Shown piece by piece: positions 1 through 13,400 of a stretch of DNA of 64,000 nt. The notes beneath the pieces are model-generated. The model saw nothing but the letters and a program-made list of their open reading frames with translations. It did no database searches and was not told the origin of the DNA. The DNA is from Culex pipiens pallens. Taxonomy: Eukaryota; Arthropoda; Insecta; Diptera; Culicidae. The position numbers and the translations under genes were made by a program. The stretch spans positions 198,689,077 through 198,753,076 of the forward strand of contig NC_068938.1 of NCBI RefSeq assembly GCF_016801865.2, read 5' to 3'. The stretch's first letter is position 1; the number at the start of each line of letters is the position of its first letter.

Positions 1-66
1 TATTTTAGCAGAAATAAACGCAATTTCCATGCAATTTCGTAAAATTAATATCAACCTTCTCTAATA

Positions 67-385
67 TCCGAGCCACGTAGCCCAGTGGTAACGCTTCCGC
101 CTCGTAAGCGGTAGATCGGGGTTCAAATCCCGGCTCGGACCAACACAACTGGTGATCTTTTCCCTTCTGGAATCGATTGCTTAGTAAAGGGAAGGTAGTG
201 TATCGTCACAAACTGGACCTTATCACGACACCTTAGGGAGGCAACCTATGGAATGTTAACATTAACCTTAACATGTTAACATTGAGTTGAGAATGACAAT
301 TGCCACTGAATCCGCTTTGTAAATGCCGACCCCGATACTCTTCAAGGGTGTTCCCCTCAGGAACTGGGAAAGATTTACTTTTTTT
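67..385 (+). mobile_element. tRNA-derived SINE with tRNA-Thr-like head
   Basis: The first 73 bases fold like a tRNA. There is a 7-bp acceptor stem TCCGAGC/GCTCGGA (67-73 with 133-139), an A-box-like D arm (TAGCCCAGTGGTAACG), an anticodon loop CTCGTAA giving anticodon CGT (Thr) and a B box GGTTCAAATCC. A non-tRNA body of about 240 bp follows, with a TTAACAT-rich stretch near 255-280. The attached body makes a SINE more likely than a tRNA gene. The T stem has one mismatch. The 3' end is approximate because no clear target duplication was seen. Confidence 0.75.
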
Positions 386-960
386 TACTTACTCCAATAT
401 CCAAGATAAAATTTCGAAGCTCTTCCCATCCAAGCATTCGACGGTTAAGATTCGAATTTCAATCTGAATATAGAGGCCACCAATATTTATAGATTATAAG
501 AAAATGTTTTCTTTTTAGCTTTTTCAAACAATATTTTTTTGCGATCCAATGAAAAACATAAAAAAATCACACCATGCTTTTAAGAAGCATTTTCCTCAAT
601 TTTTAAAAAAAGAGAGAAAGAGTCGAAATGAGCGGCTCCTAAAAAAGAGCGATTTTGCCCACCTCTAATTTGTACCCTGAATTTTTAGTAATATCTTAAT
701 ACAATTTAATACAAATATCCTTTTTTGCGTTTCGAAATATTGTGGATTTAGCTGGTAGCTGAATTTTCGGGCATCTTCTCACGGTCATCGGAAACGGTCG
801 TGGATAGACCTAGGGGTTCCCAATTGGTGTAAAAAAGTTCAATTCTAGAAAAATTATGGATTAACATTTTGATTTTTAGTCAATTCTCTGACATCAAGAA
901 TAATTGTTTGAACATGCTCGCAATTTTTTTATTCAGTCGGAAAAATATTTTTCTTAAAAA
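386..960. other. AT-rich non-coding DNA
   Basis: No gene is visible. It contains one recognisable transposon end (611-667, listed separately) and otherwise low-complexity A/T runs. Confidence 0.6.
611..667. mobile_element. hAT-like element remnant (one terminus)
   Basis: The segment ends in GCCCACCTCTA, the exact reverse complement of the TAGAGGTGGGC terminus at 28658. Just inside it has the same GAGCGGCTC/AAAGAGCG motifs. It is therefore one end of the same family. No partner end or target duplication was found. Confidence 0.6.
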
Positions 961-1400
961 AAAGTTACATTTTTAACCACATGACCACCCCTAATTCTGG
1001 CTTGATGCCGCCATCAAGCGACCGCGTGCTCCGTTTGTTTGTCAACAAAGCTGCAGCTGGATGGTGAGACGAAGTGAGGGGGAGAGGTTTTGACATTTTT
1101 ATGCCCGCATCTGGCCCGCCGCCTATTTCGTCGGTCGTTGAGCCGACGGTCGTTTCCAACGACCGAGTCCAGTTAGGAACTGATCTTACAATAAAAGAAC
1201 GCTCCCACCTACGCAAAAAAAAAAAAAAAACAAAGCACCCTTAAGCCTGATCTGCAATGGCAAATCGCAGAATGTCGCGTCTGTCACTTTTGCCCCTGTT
1301 TGCTTGTCACTTCGATGTCAGACAGGGATCGCAGCAACCGATGATCGATACTCGACTGACATCTGGATCAACTTGATGATTGTTTTAACAAGAGTTTGTG
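961..1400. other. GC-richer unique segment, function unknown
   Basis: This stretch is clearly richer in G+C than its flanks, and I see no copy of it elsewhere in the window. It has an inverted motif around 1130-1165 (CGGTCGTTGAGCC and GGTCGTTTCCAACGACC). The longest frame, on the minus strand (965-1216), runs into poly-T and does not look like protein. It could be regulatory or an untranslated exon of a gene outside the window. Confidence 0.3.
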
Positions 1401-2500
1401 TAGGTTTGATTGTAGATGAGGCTTAATAACCACTTCAAAAGCCGACAAACGTCAAACAACAAAAATCACCTAGGAGTCAGTGCACGCAAAAAAAAAGTTT
1501 AATAAATCAAAAAAACATTTTTAAGGCTTTGTCCATTTTGAAGTCATAATAAAAAAAACTTGATAGGTAAACTCTAGAAACAAATTTGGGTATTTATTAT
1601 GATAATAGTGTGCATCGGTGGTCCCCTTGTCATTTTTCGTTCAGCCCAGTATTCAGTAACTACGACTACGTTCTCAGCCCAGTTACCGAACAAGTATTAA
1701 ACAATAACAAACCAAATAGAAAAAAAATACAAAAAATTAGTAAACTAGTTAACAGTTGACATAACCATAATCAAAGGTGACATTGACAGCCGAGGTGACA
1801 TTGATAAGTTAAAGACTTTATTTTTGTAAAATGAAAAATACGAATTAAATACAAACAAAACGGTATGAATGACCTTGGAAGAGAAGTGTTCAAAGTACCT
1901 CAAGAAGTAGTTTTTAACAAATTTTTAAAAGTTTCAAAAGTTAGTTAACTTTACAGCAATTCTATACGAAAACCTCCGAAAACGAATCGATGCCTCTCTG
2001 CTCTCCTGTACTAAGCTTGCTGGTTTTCCTATCTTGTTAGCATAAGCGAGTACAGAGGCATCGAAATGAGCTTGGACAGGGCTCAAAATTGGACTGATGG
2101 TTTCCTGGCAGAAATTATTAGACCCGTATTTTTATGTGACCATTAGGGTGACCTACGCCGTTTTGGTGATCCAAAAAATTGTAATTTTCGTTGATTTTCG
2201 CAAAAACATTGTTTTCAAAAAATAATAACTCCGCGCTATTTTAACCGATTTTAGGTGCCTTGGACGTAAATGAAAGATGATTTGTTGTCTTTTCAAGGGG
2301 AAATAGTTTGAGGACCGAAGACTTCAGTCTAACATTTTAAAAGGTCGTTAGTCGTATGAAATTTAAAAAGTTATTTTGAATGTGTCTGGACCAAACAGCC
2401 TATCGCTGAAAATATTTTTATCGGATTTTTCTGGGTATTTTACGTAACAAACTCAAAGATGGAAGGAGTAACATAACGAAACGGATAACGAAATGCATTA
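1401..2500. other. AT-rich non-coding DNA
   Basis: No gene or clear element ends are visible. There are short local duplications (CTCAGCCCAGT near 1640 and 1674; GGTGACATTGA near 1776 and 1794). Confidence 0.5.
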
Positions 2501-3160
2501 GGGTAATTCTCTACCAACTCACACGAAATCGGGAAATGTTGGCCTGACCCCTCTTCGATTTGCGTGAAACTTTGTCCTAAGGGGTAACTTTTGTCCCTGA
2601 TCACGAATCCGAGGTCCGTTTTTTGATATCTCGTTACGGAGGGTCGCCCTTTCAGTTTTGAAAATGCGAAAAAAGAGGTGTTTTTCAATAAATTGCAGCA
2701 TGAAACGGTGATGAGATAGAAATTTGGTGTCAAAGGGACTAAAATAAATTTTACGCCCGATTTGATGGCGTACTCAGAATTCCAAAAAAACGTATTTTTC
2801 ATCGAAAAAAACTCTAAAAAAGTTTTAAAAACTTTAAAAAAGTTTTAAAAACTCTGCCATTTTCTGTTACTCGACTGCCATTTTCTGTTACTAAGACTGT
2901 AATTTGGAACATGTCATTTTAAGGGAAACTTAATTTACTTTTCGAATATACTTTGACCCAGAAGGGTCATTTTTTTCATTTAGAACAAAAATTTTCATTT
3001 TAAAATTTCGTGTATTTTCTAATTTTGCAGGGTTTTTTTTTAGAGTGTAACAATGTTCTACAAAGTTGTAGAACCGACAATTACAAAAATTTTGATATGT
3101 AAACATAAGGGGTTTCCTTATAAACATCACGAGTTATCGCGATTTTGCGAAAAAAAAGTT
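2501..3160. mobile_element. half of a long-palindrome MITE (GGGTAATTCTCT family)
   Basis: It starts GGGTAATTCTCTACCAACTC and follows the left arm of the complete element at 26332-27675 for about 660 bp, up to the GAAAAAAAAGTTGG near 3148-3162. After that the similarity stops, so the second arm is missing. Open frames inside it (for example 2440-2802 on the minus strand) recur in the other copies and are repeat-derived. Confidence 0.85.
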
Positions 3161-4349
3161 GGCGGAGCATTATACATTAGACAACATTATGATAATAACA
3201 GCAAAAATTATGTTTCTACAAGCTTCAAGTGTTATTTAAACAGATATCAAAAATATCTTCAAATTAATAGGCATTTTCACCAGAACATTTTTTTTAGCAA
3301 ATTCAGAAAATTTATGAATCTGAAAACTGTAGAATCCGACTTCGACTTCACCTCCAGCTTGTCATAATGTGTCGACTCGACTCGACTCCGTGGTCAAAAA
3401 GTTCAGATTCCATCGACTCTGACTGGACACTTGTGGTCCTTCAGAAACATTGTTTTGCTAAACCAAACTTTTTGGCGCGAAGCTACTACCGACCTCCTCT
3501 ACAGATTACAAAGCTCTCCGGTCGTAATGATGATTACAACACTTCCAGCGTGAATTATTGCTCTCATTTTATAGCCAGCGCCATCAATCACAACAACACA
3601 CAACAAACCTTATCATCGCCAGGTTCTAGCCCTGCCGGGGTAGTACGATTCCATTCTGAGGCGTTGTACTGAGGCATAGTCTGAATCAGAATCACTGCCA
3701 GCGCCGATCGTTCGCGAATTCCGGCAGCGCGATCCGCATTGTTCTAATTTCAAGTGAGATATATTTTCGATATCGAGTTTAACGACATCCGGCTGACCCG
3801 GCGGTGCCAAGGTGACGCACGGTTCTGACAGGTATCACCCTCTGGCTATTGATCCGCGTCGTCCGGATAGTGATCTAAATAAGTGCAAATGAAAACGGTG
3901 CCGTCGAGACGCGCGGTTCCCAGACTGCATCATGCAAAAGCTGTGTTGCACTACTGTTTGGGGTTGAAACCGTTACGAGGGGTTGCTTTGGAACTTGATT
4001 TGAACTTGGGATCTAACCTTGATCTTGATGAACTCACAATACGACAAGCCATATTGTGTTCTTATGTCCAAGGTAACTCCTGATAACGGTGCCCCGCCCA
4101 AGTAGCCCTCCAATTGATGGTTAATTCCAGCTTCAAACTAAAATCAGCCTAGAACGTGACTACTTCTAAAGCTTTCAGCGTGCGAATTAATCTGACCGCG
4201 CGCGAAGCAGATTCTACGCACTGCGATAAGTTCCCAGATCACACGCAGGTCGTCATCCCGTGAACTCCTCGCACTGTGGATGTTCTACACTAATTACTAA
4301 TTATCCAGGTTAGTGACTGTGGAGTAGTAGCAGCGGCTGTTAGAACAGC
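3161..4349. other. upstream region of the secreted-protein gene
   Basis: Mixed single-copy DNA without a convincing reading frame. From about 3600 to 4340 it becomes GC-richer (AACCTTATCATCGCCAGG, GCGCGCGAAGCAGATTC), as expected of upstream regulatory DNA of the gene starting at 4493. A CAAG|GTAACT donor-like site at about 4071 could mark an unrecognised exon. This is not supported further. Confidence 0.35.
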
Positions 4350-4386
4350 TTAAATAAGCCGCTCCAACCGGTGGATGTTGTCAGTT
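4350..4386 (+). promoter_or_regulatory. core promoter: TATA-like box plus initiator
   Basis: TTAAATAAG (4350-4358) lies about 32 bp before the A of TCAGTT (4381-4386), which matches the arthropod initiator consensus. This would give a 5' leader of about 110 nt before the ATG at 4493. The spacing is right for a TATA/Inr pair. Confidence 0.5.
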
Positions 4387-4492
4387 GGGATTTGGTGATC
4401 GAAGGTTTGTGTGGTAGCAGATTTTAAGGGGAAGAAACTAGTGCGACACAAGTGATTCGGTGAAGGACTGAACTGGGAACATTTTAAGCAAA

Positions 4493-7400
4493 ATGAATTC
4501 TCAACAAGTGATCCTGTGCTTCGGGCTGGTTTTGGTAGCCGGACTGAGTATCGCCGATGGAGCTGTGGTTCGTGAAAAAAGGCAGCTGAACACGCTGCTT
4601 ACTATTAGCGGAGAGTCCAACGCAAGGATTGTCAATGGTGAGTAATGCTAATAGGAATATTTACATTTTTAAAAATTGAAAAAAAAATACAAATAAAAAT
4701 AGAAATTACGAGCCATGTTTTCAACACTTTAATGAAAAAAGTGTTTTAAAAGGCATTATACACCTGTCCAGCTGTTTTGCCATCATTAGTTTCCAAAAAT
4801 TCTAAGTATTGAGAAATTTATTATTTTTTGCCAAAAATAAAATTTTTACGGTGCTTGGAATTGGAATTTCACAAAAATTCAAAACATTTTTAAACAAGCC
4901 CAAACATGCTAAATATGATTATCAATGCAGAAAAATGCATTTTGGATTGTTTTCAGTTGATAACACTTCTATTTTCATGGAAATTTTGAAGTTTTTTGGA
5001 AAAATATTTTTTATGCCCCCTGTTTTTTCAGACGGTGGGTCTCGTGGCGCAGGGGTAGCGGCTTCGGCTGCCGATCCCGATGATGCTATGAGACGCGGGT
5101 TCGATTCCCGCCTTATCCACTGAGCTTCTATCGGATGGTGAAGTAAAACGTCGGTCCCGGTTTCTCCTGTCTCGTCAGAGGCGCTGGAGCAGAAATCCCA
5201 CGTTAGAGGAAGGCCATGCCCCGGGGGGCGTAGTGCCAATAGTTTCGTTTTCGTTTTTTCAGACCAGTTTTGAATAAACTTTGAAAAATATTTGTTTACA
5301 TAAACATAAACATTGTTTACATTGTTTTACATAAACTTTGAAAAATATTTGCAACGGCATAACTTTGCAACTATTTGACCAAAGGACTTTCTACAGGTTG
5401 TATTTTATAGAAAATTGTCCAAGGAATTCGATAAAAATAAAATTTTAACCCCCTTATATTATATTTTAACGTTTTATGTATTCAGTTTTGACCAATTCCT
5501 TATATTTTTCATTTTTTTTATCGCCATCGTGTTCCCCGGACAATTTTGCATAAAAATCAACCTCAAACTAAAATGAACTATTGACGAGAAACAGCGATTT
5601 TACTGACAAAGTTTGATTTTGCGCAGCACTCGGAAGTACATGGTGTACTTTTCAATAAAAAGGGATCAATCCCGCATAGTTCGGTTTTTATATGTGAGAA
5701 ACCTATTTCGGATTCGAATTCATAGGACAAAGTGCTGCGCAAAATCAAACTTTTTGCAGTAAAATCGCTGTTTCTCGCCAATAGTTCATTTTAGTTTGAG
5801 GTTTACATTGATTATTATGTAAAATTGTCCGGGGAACACGATGGTGATAAAATAAAACAAATAAAAATATAAGGAATTGGTCAAAACTGAATTTTAATAC
5901 TTAAAACGTTAAAATATAATATTAGGGGGCATTTAAGGGTTAAAATTTTATTTTTATCGAGTTCCTTGAACAATTTTCTTTAAAATGCAACCTGTAGAAA
6001 GTCTTTTGCTCAAATAGTTGCAAAGTTATGATTAAAAGAGATAAAATCTTAAGATAAAATCAGAATTCGTCGTTTGCTTACCTTTAGGAGCAGTTCTCTC
6101 AGATTTCGGTCATTCGATTTTTTTTCTTATTTTTCAATCCGACTGAAACTTTTTTGGTGCCTTCGGTAAGCTGAGAAAATTCTCTATATTTTGCTTTTTT
6201 GAACTTTGTTGATTCGACCCTAAGTTGCTGAGATATTGCCATGTAAAGATTTAAAAACAGGAAAATTGATGTTTTCCAAGTCTCACCCAAACAACCCACC
6301 ATTTTGTAATGTCTATATCTCAGCAACTAATGGTCCGATTTTCAATGTTAAAATATGAGACATTCGTGAAATTTTCCGATCCATTCGAAAAAAATATTTT
6401 AAATTTTTTTAAACAAAGACTAACATTTCAAAAGAGCCAAACATTCAATATTACGCCTTTTTAAAATGTTAGTCAAAGGTAAAAAAATGCAAAATATAGA
6501 GAATTTTCTCAGCATTTCAAAAATATTTTTTTCAAAAGTGGGCAAACATGCGCACTTATTTAAAAAAAATGAAAAACTGCGACTATTTTCAAAAAAGTCA
6601 CCTAAAAATGGATTTAACTTGAAAACGGTGCATTTTATCAAAATTTCACTTAAGTACTTTTTCATTGCAAATTTGATTTTACATCAAAAAATGAAGTTGA
6701 AAAATTTTGCGACCAATTTTTAGATTTTTTGAAAAAATCAGTATTGATTCAAAAATTCATAGCTCGCTCAAAGATTTTTTGCACAACCTGGAAATTTCTG
6801 AAAAGTTGGCATTTAATGTCCTCTAAAACATAACAAAAAATAAAAAAAAATAAAAATAGTGTTTTTTTTGCAAATCAAGTATTAGTTGCAAAAAATTAAA
6901 TAAAAAATCACCACAACATTTTTTACCGTGTATCATTTTTTTTTCAGTGTAGTCCATATCCATACCTACAACTTTGCCGAAGACACCAAATCGATCAAAA
7001 AATTCCTTCAAAAGATACAGATTTTTGAATTTTCATACATCGTTTTTGTCTAACCCCCTGCCAAATTTGTATGGAAAATTATATGGACAAACTAATGATG
7101 CAAAATGGCTTCTTTGGGCGTACCGAAGGTACCAAAAAAGTTTCAGTCGGATTAAAAAACACAAAAAAAAATCGAATGACCGAAATCTGAGAGAATTGCT
7201 CTATGATTGAAAGTTGTTGTTCTATCAAAAAATAATAAATATTAATAAAAAAATAAAAAAAAAGATAACAAAAGAGAATTACTTTTTTCATAGACAAAAT
7301 TTGCTAAAAATGTCTTGTTCTTTAGCAATTTTAATAATTTCTCAAGCATTTATTGGAATTTGGGCTTGAAAAATTTAGATCCGTTCGGAATCGGTTTAAA

Positions 7401-10400
7401 TTACATATATTGGCAATATTTTTACACAAAAAATCTTCTGCAAATGAACTTGCAACATTTTATCATCCTAGCTTCAATTTAACGTGTATTGTATTTAAGT
7501 GCATCTTTTAAGGGTGAAAATTTCAAGAAATATTTTGACTATCTCGCTCCCCGGAATTTTATTCTAGTACATAATATGTCCCGATTTTATAGAAGTATTG
7601 AAAATCATGCATACTTGGTAAAAATCACAACCGATAAGGATAATTCATAGAACAGGGAGATTGTTTTGGTTGTCATTCTATGAAAACAAGGGTTTTTTAA
7701 TCGCTTACTTTTTATTTACTTTGTTCCACAGGTATTGTGTTACACTTGTTATTATCGTAGGTCTAATTTAACGTAAATCAAAATGGCAGTCCATTATTCT
7801 TACAAGGTATCACAACCAATGAATACTGATAAAATAAAAAAGAAAGTGCTTTTTCTAAATAACTCAGCCCATTCGAACTGCGTTGCATTTCGTGCCTCAT
7901 AAACCAAAGTATGTGTTTCTAGTAGAATGCATTCCGCCCAATCTAAATCCGTTTTACCTCAATTGTTCATTATTTGATGCTCTGCCCTTAAGAAATGAAT
8001 AGGTGAATTTACGTTGATAAGTATTTTAATTTTGCAAGAAATTTTTTAGCTTTTTTGAATGACATATTTAGCTGATTTCAAAATAATTTTTAAATCATGT
8101 CATAGATGCATAAAGATGACTACTAAGAAATCCAGTTTTTACGTAAAAAAGTCATTTCTAATCAACTTATTCCTGCAAAATTAATAAGTATCAGTGACAA
8201 ATTCACATCAAAAACATCAAAATTTCAAAAGGGCATAGCACAAGCTGTGAAACAAATTTGTGAGACGATTTTAATTGGCCGGAGCGAAAACAATTGGAAC
8301 ACACAACATGACCTATGAGACAACATTTGTTCGGACTGTGAAATCGGTGATCCTTCAGATCAACGTTGCTGAAAAAAACGAAACAGAAATAAATGTTACC
8401 AACACGTTGAGTTATTCACTTCGTTATTTAAACTTACGATTATCACGCCGAATGAGTTTAATACACGCTAAAGCTTGCTCCCGTTCTTGTTCAAATGTAG
8501 TGCTATTCGCAGTATCCTGAAGAAGTTTTATGGTTTTGTCCATTATCTGTTTGGCCATGTTCTGGTCGGGAATGCGCAACTGGATCTCGATCCTATCAGA
8601 ACTGTTGGCAGCAGTCTCGCTTGATGGTTTGGTCGGAAACATGGATTTATTCTGAAAATTAAGATGAAAAAATATTTAATCAGTTTTGATGCCTGATTTG
8701 TTCTGAAGTGTTGTTTATAACTAAAATATACATTTCTGTCGAAGACAGCATCACGTTTTGATGCACACAGTAGAAAAACAGTTCAAAACAGTAAATTTAA
8801 TCTTTTTATGATGGAAAATTGAATTAATGATGCCACCAAAATCAAAAGTGAAATTCAACAGAAACTGTTGATTTTTTTTCTGATGGAAAAATGAATGATG
8901 ATGCTGCCAACTGACGGATTTTCGACCCTCTTCGCGGATTTTTGTACGGATTATTTCGTATAATACGCATTTGCTAGCAATTCAATGATGACAATATGAA
9001 AACGCTTTTTTGAATAAAAATTTATTTTCCTTTCGGGAAGGCTTTTGCAAAGCAGTGAATACCACTCAGTTTAATATTTTTGTTCAGCAAGAGTTGGTAG
9101 CCTTATTCATGAACGATATCTTCTATATATATAAAAAATTTCGACGGGTTTGTTCGAACGCGAATCAATTCAACACGGAGTGTCGGATCGAGGTGCTATT
9201 TGTTGCGTTGGGTTCGTATAAGCCCAAGGAAGGTTTATACGCTAACTAATTGACACTTTGGCCACTCTGGAACCGATTCCAGAGCATCTGCAGATTGTAT
9301 GGGAAAAGTTGCGTAAATCAAATTTTGATCACAGGAGGCTGAACAAGCAAACAAGCTAAAAACGTCAAGAAATCAAAAAGGGCAGGACGAAGTTTGCCGG
9401 GAAAAGCTTGTTTGACCATAAAAATGTGTAATTTTACATCAGGAACTAGTATTTTCATCGCTTTCTGTTGTGATTCAATTTAGATATATGCTGCCAGATG
9501 TGCTTGAAGAAAAGTATTGAGTACGATATTAGGAATTCAGTATCATTTTTTGAGTGGACGATGTCGTTTGCCAATTTTTTCCCTGGACCATACACAGTAG
9601 TTTATGTAAAAATAATGGTCTTGGAATTTATATTGACAGAAACTTCAGTGAAATCATAGTATTTGACAATGTTGCAAAACAAAACGGATAAAACAAATTG
9701 ATAAAGAAAAGAAACACTCAAACCAGAGATCTTTTTAAACACCCATGGATTGAAAATGCGCAATTTTGAAATGGCCTGTCTTTTTTTACTTACTTTGTGT
9801 ATATGGGTACTGACTAATTGGAACTGATATTTTTGTTCTTTAAGAGCTTGCTTTTTATAGTAGCTGTCAATAGGTAGTTGTTTGCCTCTAAACCCTGCCT
9901 GGAGGTGAAACTTGCTAACCTGACCCATGTAATTTTGTATAAAAATGTTGGTAGATTAAATTGTTATTACAGCAGTTATCTACACAGAGAATTCCGCAAA
10001 AAAATAAGTTTTTAAATAATGTCGTATTTTTTGTATGAATGAACCTTCGATCGATCTCCTTAGGTCAAAATGAGCCCCTCAAATCTGTATCTTGAGTAGG
10101 GATTTTCTGATCGACTTCATTAACACATCAACTTCTGCAAAGTTTCATGTTACGATTAGTACTATTCCGAAGCATTAAATACACGCATAAAAATACATTT
10201 TTTTTAATTAATGGACTTGTATTTTTCGCTGAATTATAAAGTTTAAAAAAATAGAAATTTTAGAATATATCGAAAATTTGTTTTCACATGTAAAATTGAA
10301 TTGGGAATCAAATAGTTGTGTATACAACAATGTGCAAAAAAGAACTTTTTCAGCACGAGTCGTACATTTATCCAACGAGGTTCACCGAGTTGGATAATTA

Positions 10401-13400
10401 CGACGATTGTTGAAAAAATCAACACAGAAAAAATAATCATGGTAATATTACATCTGGAAAGGGGTACATCTTTTATGTCAGAAAAAATGTGTAATTTTAT
10501 CTCTGAAAATGTGTAATTTTACCACTTTTCTGTTGTAATGTCGCTTTTTCAGTCTAAATTGAGGTAAAATTACATCATAAAAGAGGTAATATTCAGCCTT
10601 CCAAATTTACACCATTTTTTGCTGTGAAGTTTTGCAACGAGTTCCATACAACATTTTTTGCAATTCCGAAAAGCAGCCTTTAAATGGAATTATAAGTTAA
10701 ATGTTCCTTAGGCCGTCCCAAAAAAAGTTGTCAAAACTTTGGTGCTCATCCCTAGAATGATAGATTAGGATGTCAGGTACAATGTTTCCACACAACGAAA
10801 AAATCCCAATAATGGTTTACAACACGCGCGCTGAGCTTGAATGAAAAATGTGCATTTTTCGAGTATTTTTCAGAAATGCGCGTAACAATCAATAAGGTCA
10901 AATCAAATTTGGTCGTCTTGCGCTTTAACCCTCTACAACCTAACCCCGCCTATAGACGGGCTTCGATCTAAAAAATCGCCAAAAAACAATTTTCCAACCA
11001 ATTTTTGATCTTTAAAAAGCATTGGAAAGAAGAACTCTTAAAATTTTAGAAAATTTCAGGGTTGGCAGTTTAACTTGTTTTAGGTGACATTGCCAATGTT
11101 TTTAAAATTGTCATTTTTTAGGGGTCAACTTTGGCTGTGTTTTTTACTAACATTTCCTATATTTTCAGTAAAAAGAAGTATGCAGTAATTTTTGTTGCGT
11201 CCCAAACTATGGTTCTATGCATTTTTTTGCAATTTAAATGATGATGGTGCCATTCTATAGCAGAAAATGTGAAAAACATGCAAAAAATTGTAAAAGTGAC
11301 TGTAAAAACGTGAAAAAATTAAGGTGGTAGAATAGACCAAATAGACCAAATACTACCAAAAACAAACATAAACTAAACAAGATAAATGTAAATTAAAATA
11401 CTAAAAATAAAACAAGAAAAACATAAAACAAGAGAAGTAAAGTTTTTCGTAGAACAAAAGTTGCTCAAAATGACCTCCTGAACACGGGAAAAAATAATAT
11501 TTTCGAAAAAAAAATTTGGGCAGTAGAGGGTTAAGTTATAGTTTAATGTCCCATGAGCAAATTCCTGTACAGATATAGTCCATAAAAGCTTGTGTTTGGG
11601 CATGGCAGGACGTTTTAGGGAGAACAAATTGTATTTTTTAGTTAAAAAATTTCAAAAATCACTCTCCAAAGCGATAAAAAAAAATTGCAGCCAAAAGTAT
11701 TGCATGCAGCTTACAAGACATTTCACGTAGAAAATTTTGCTTTTTAAATATTCACAGAAAAAAATCATGGTAATATTACATCTTTTATATCAGAAAAAAT
11801 ATGTGATTTTACCTCTGAAAATGTGTAATTTTACCACTATTCTGGTGTAATGTCGCATTTTCAGTCTAAATTGAGGTAAAATTACATCATAAAAGAGGTA
11901 ATATTCAACCTTCTAATATTACACCTTCCAAATTTACAATTTTTTGCTGTGTTAAATTTATGTCCAAGCAAAGCCGAGATATTTGCATTTTAGTGAATAA
12001 AAAGTGACGGTTTTCCAAAATTATTAGTATAGAAGCTTTTTTAGCATAAAACATTGGCTACTATGATTACAAACGGGAAGGCATATATTTTGAATATTTT
12101 TATTTTGCTCGCTCAAAAACGATATTTTTTTTATAATATTTTATGAAAAAACATGAGATTTTCTCACAATTTGACGTAAACTACAAATAATCATAAATTA
12201 AAATTAACGTGATTTTTTGGGCATGTACATTCGGATAATACAAATTAATTTATAAAAAAAACGTTTTTTTTTAAAATAGTTATCAATTCGAGCATTATTT
12301 GATCATATCGAGAAGATCAAAGAGCAGTACTTATAAATATGTCGTTTACGTCACATTGTGAGAAAATCTCATGTTTTTTCATGAAATGTTATAAAAAATA
12401 TCGTTTTTGAGCGAGCAAAATAAAAAATATCCAAAATATATGCCTTCCCGTTTGTAATCATAGTAGCCAATGTTTTATGCTAAAAACGCTTATATTAGAG
12501 TGTAACAAAAATGACTTTTTGGCGGGCATTCAAGGGTTTGTTCCGGTTGGCATACTAAGCCAAAATCCAAAATATGAGCTTGATTGACGTAACAAGAGCT
12601 GGCGCTTTGCATTTGAATTTTAAATGGGATTTAACCCGTTAAAAAAGATTTTTTCAAAAATGTCACTTTTTAAGGCATTTTGGCCTCTGAAGCGATTATT
12701 TTCAACATAATTGGCGTATAGGCCAAATCCTTGAGCATCTTTTGGTATAAATAACATTGAAATTTGGAGCACCCTGGAGCTCGGTACAGACCTTCAAAGT
12801 TTGGCATTTTTTCGAAAAATTGACCCCAGCAAATGGCGTCTAGGGCGTCGCGAGGCGCAACGCATATCTTTTTTGCCGGGGCCGATTTTTCTAAAAAATG
12901 CCAAACTTTGAAAGTCTGTACCGAGCTCCAGGGTGCTCCAAATTTCAATGTTATATATACTAAACGATGCGGAAGGATCTGGCCTATACGGCAATGATGT
13001 TGAAAATAAACGCTTCAGTGGCCAAAATGCCTTAAAAAGTGACATTTTTGAAAAAATCTTTTCTTACGGGTTAAATCCCATTTAAAATTCAAATGAAAAG
13101 CGCCAGCTCCTGTTACGTCCAATCAAGCTCATATTTTGGATTTGGGCATAGTATGCCCACCGAAACAAACCTTTGAATGCCCGTCAAAAAGTCATTTTTG
13201 TTACATCCTAGCTTATATACTAAGAAATTGAAAAATTCGTCACTTTTCGATTGCGGCCAGTTGTTTGACCTGAAGTTAAGTTTATAATCAAAATATGTCA
13301 TAATATTTTTTTTCCATAAAAAATAGATGCATTACCATATTTTCAGAAATAAGTACAGTCCAGACTCGATTATCCGAAGCCTCGATTATCCGAAGTTTCG

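Noticed and set aside
2440..2802. 120-codon minus-strand frame
   Set aside because: It spans the edge of a MITE arm; parts recur at 26350-26562 and 27436-27657, so it is repeat-derived.
9010..9249. 79-codon plus-strand frame inside the intron of the nested gene
   Set aside because: No domain, no splice signals or promoter, and it is antisense to a better-supported gene.
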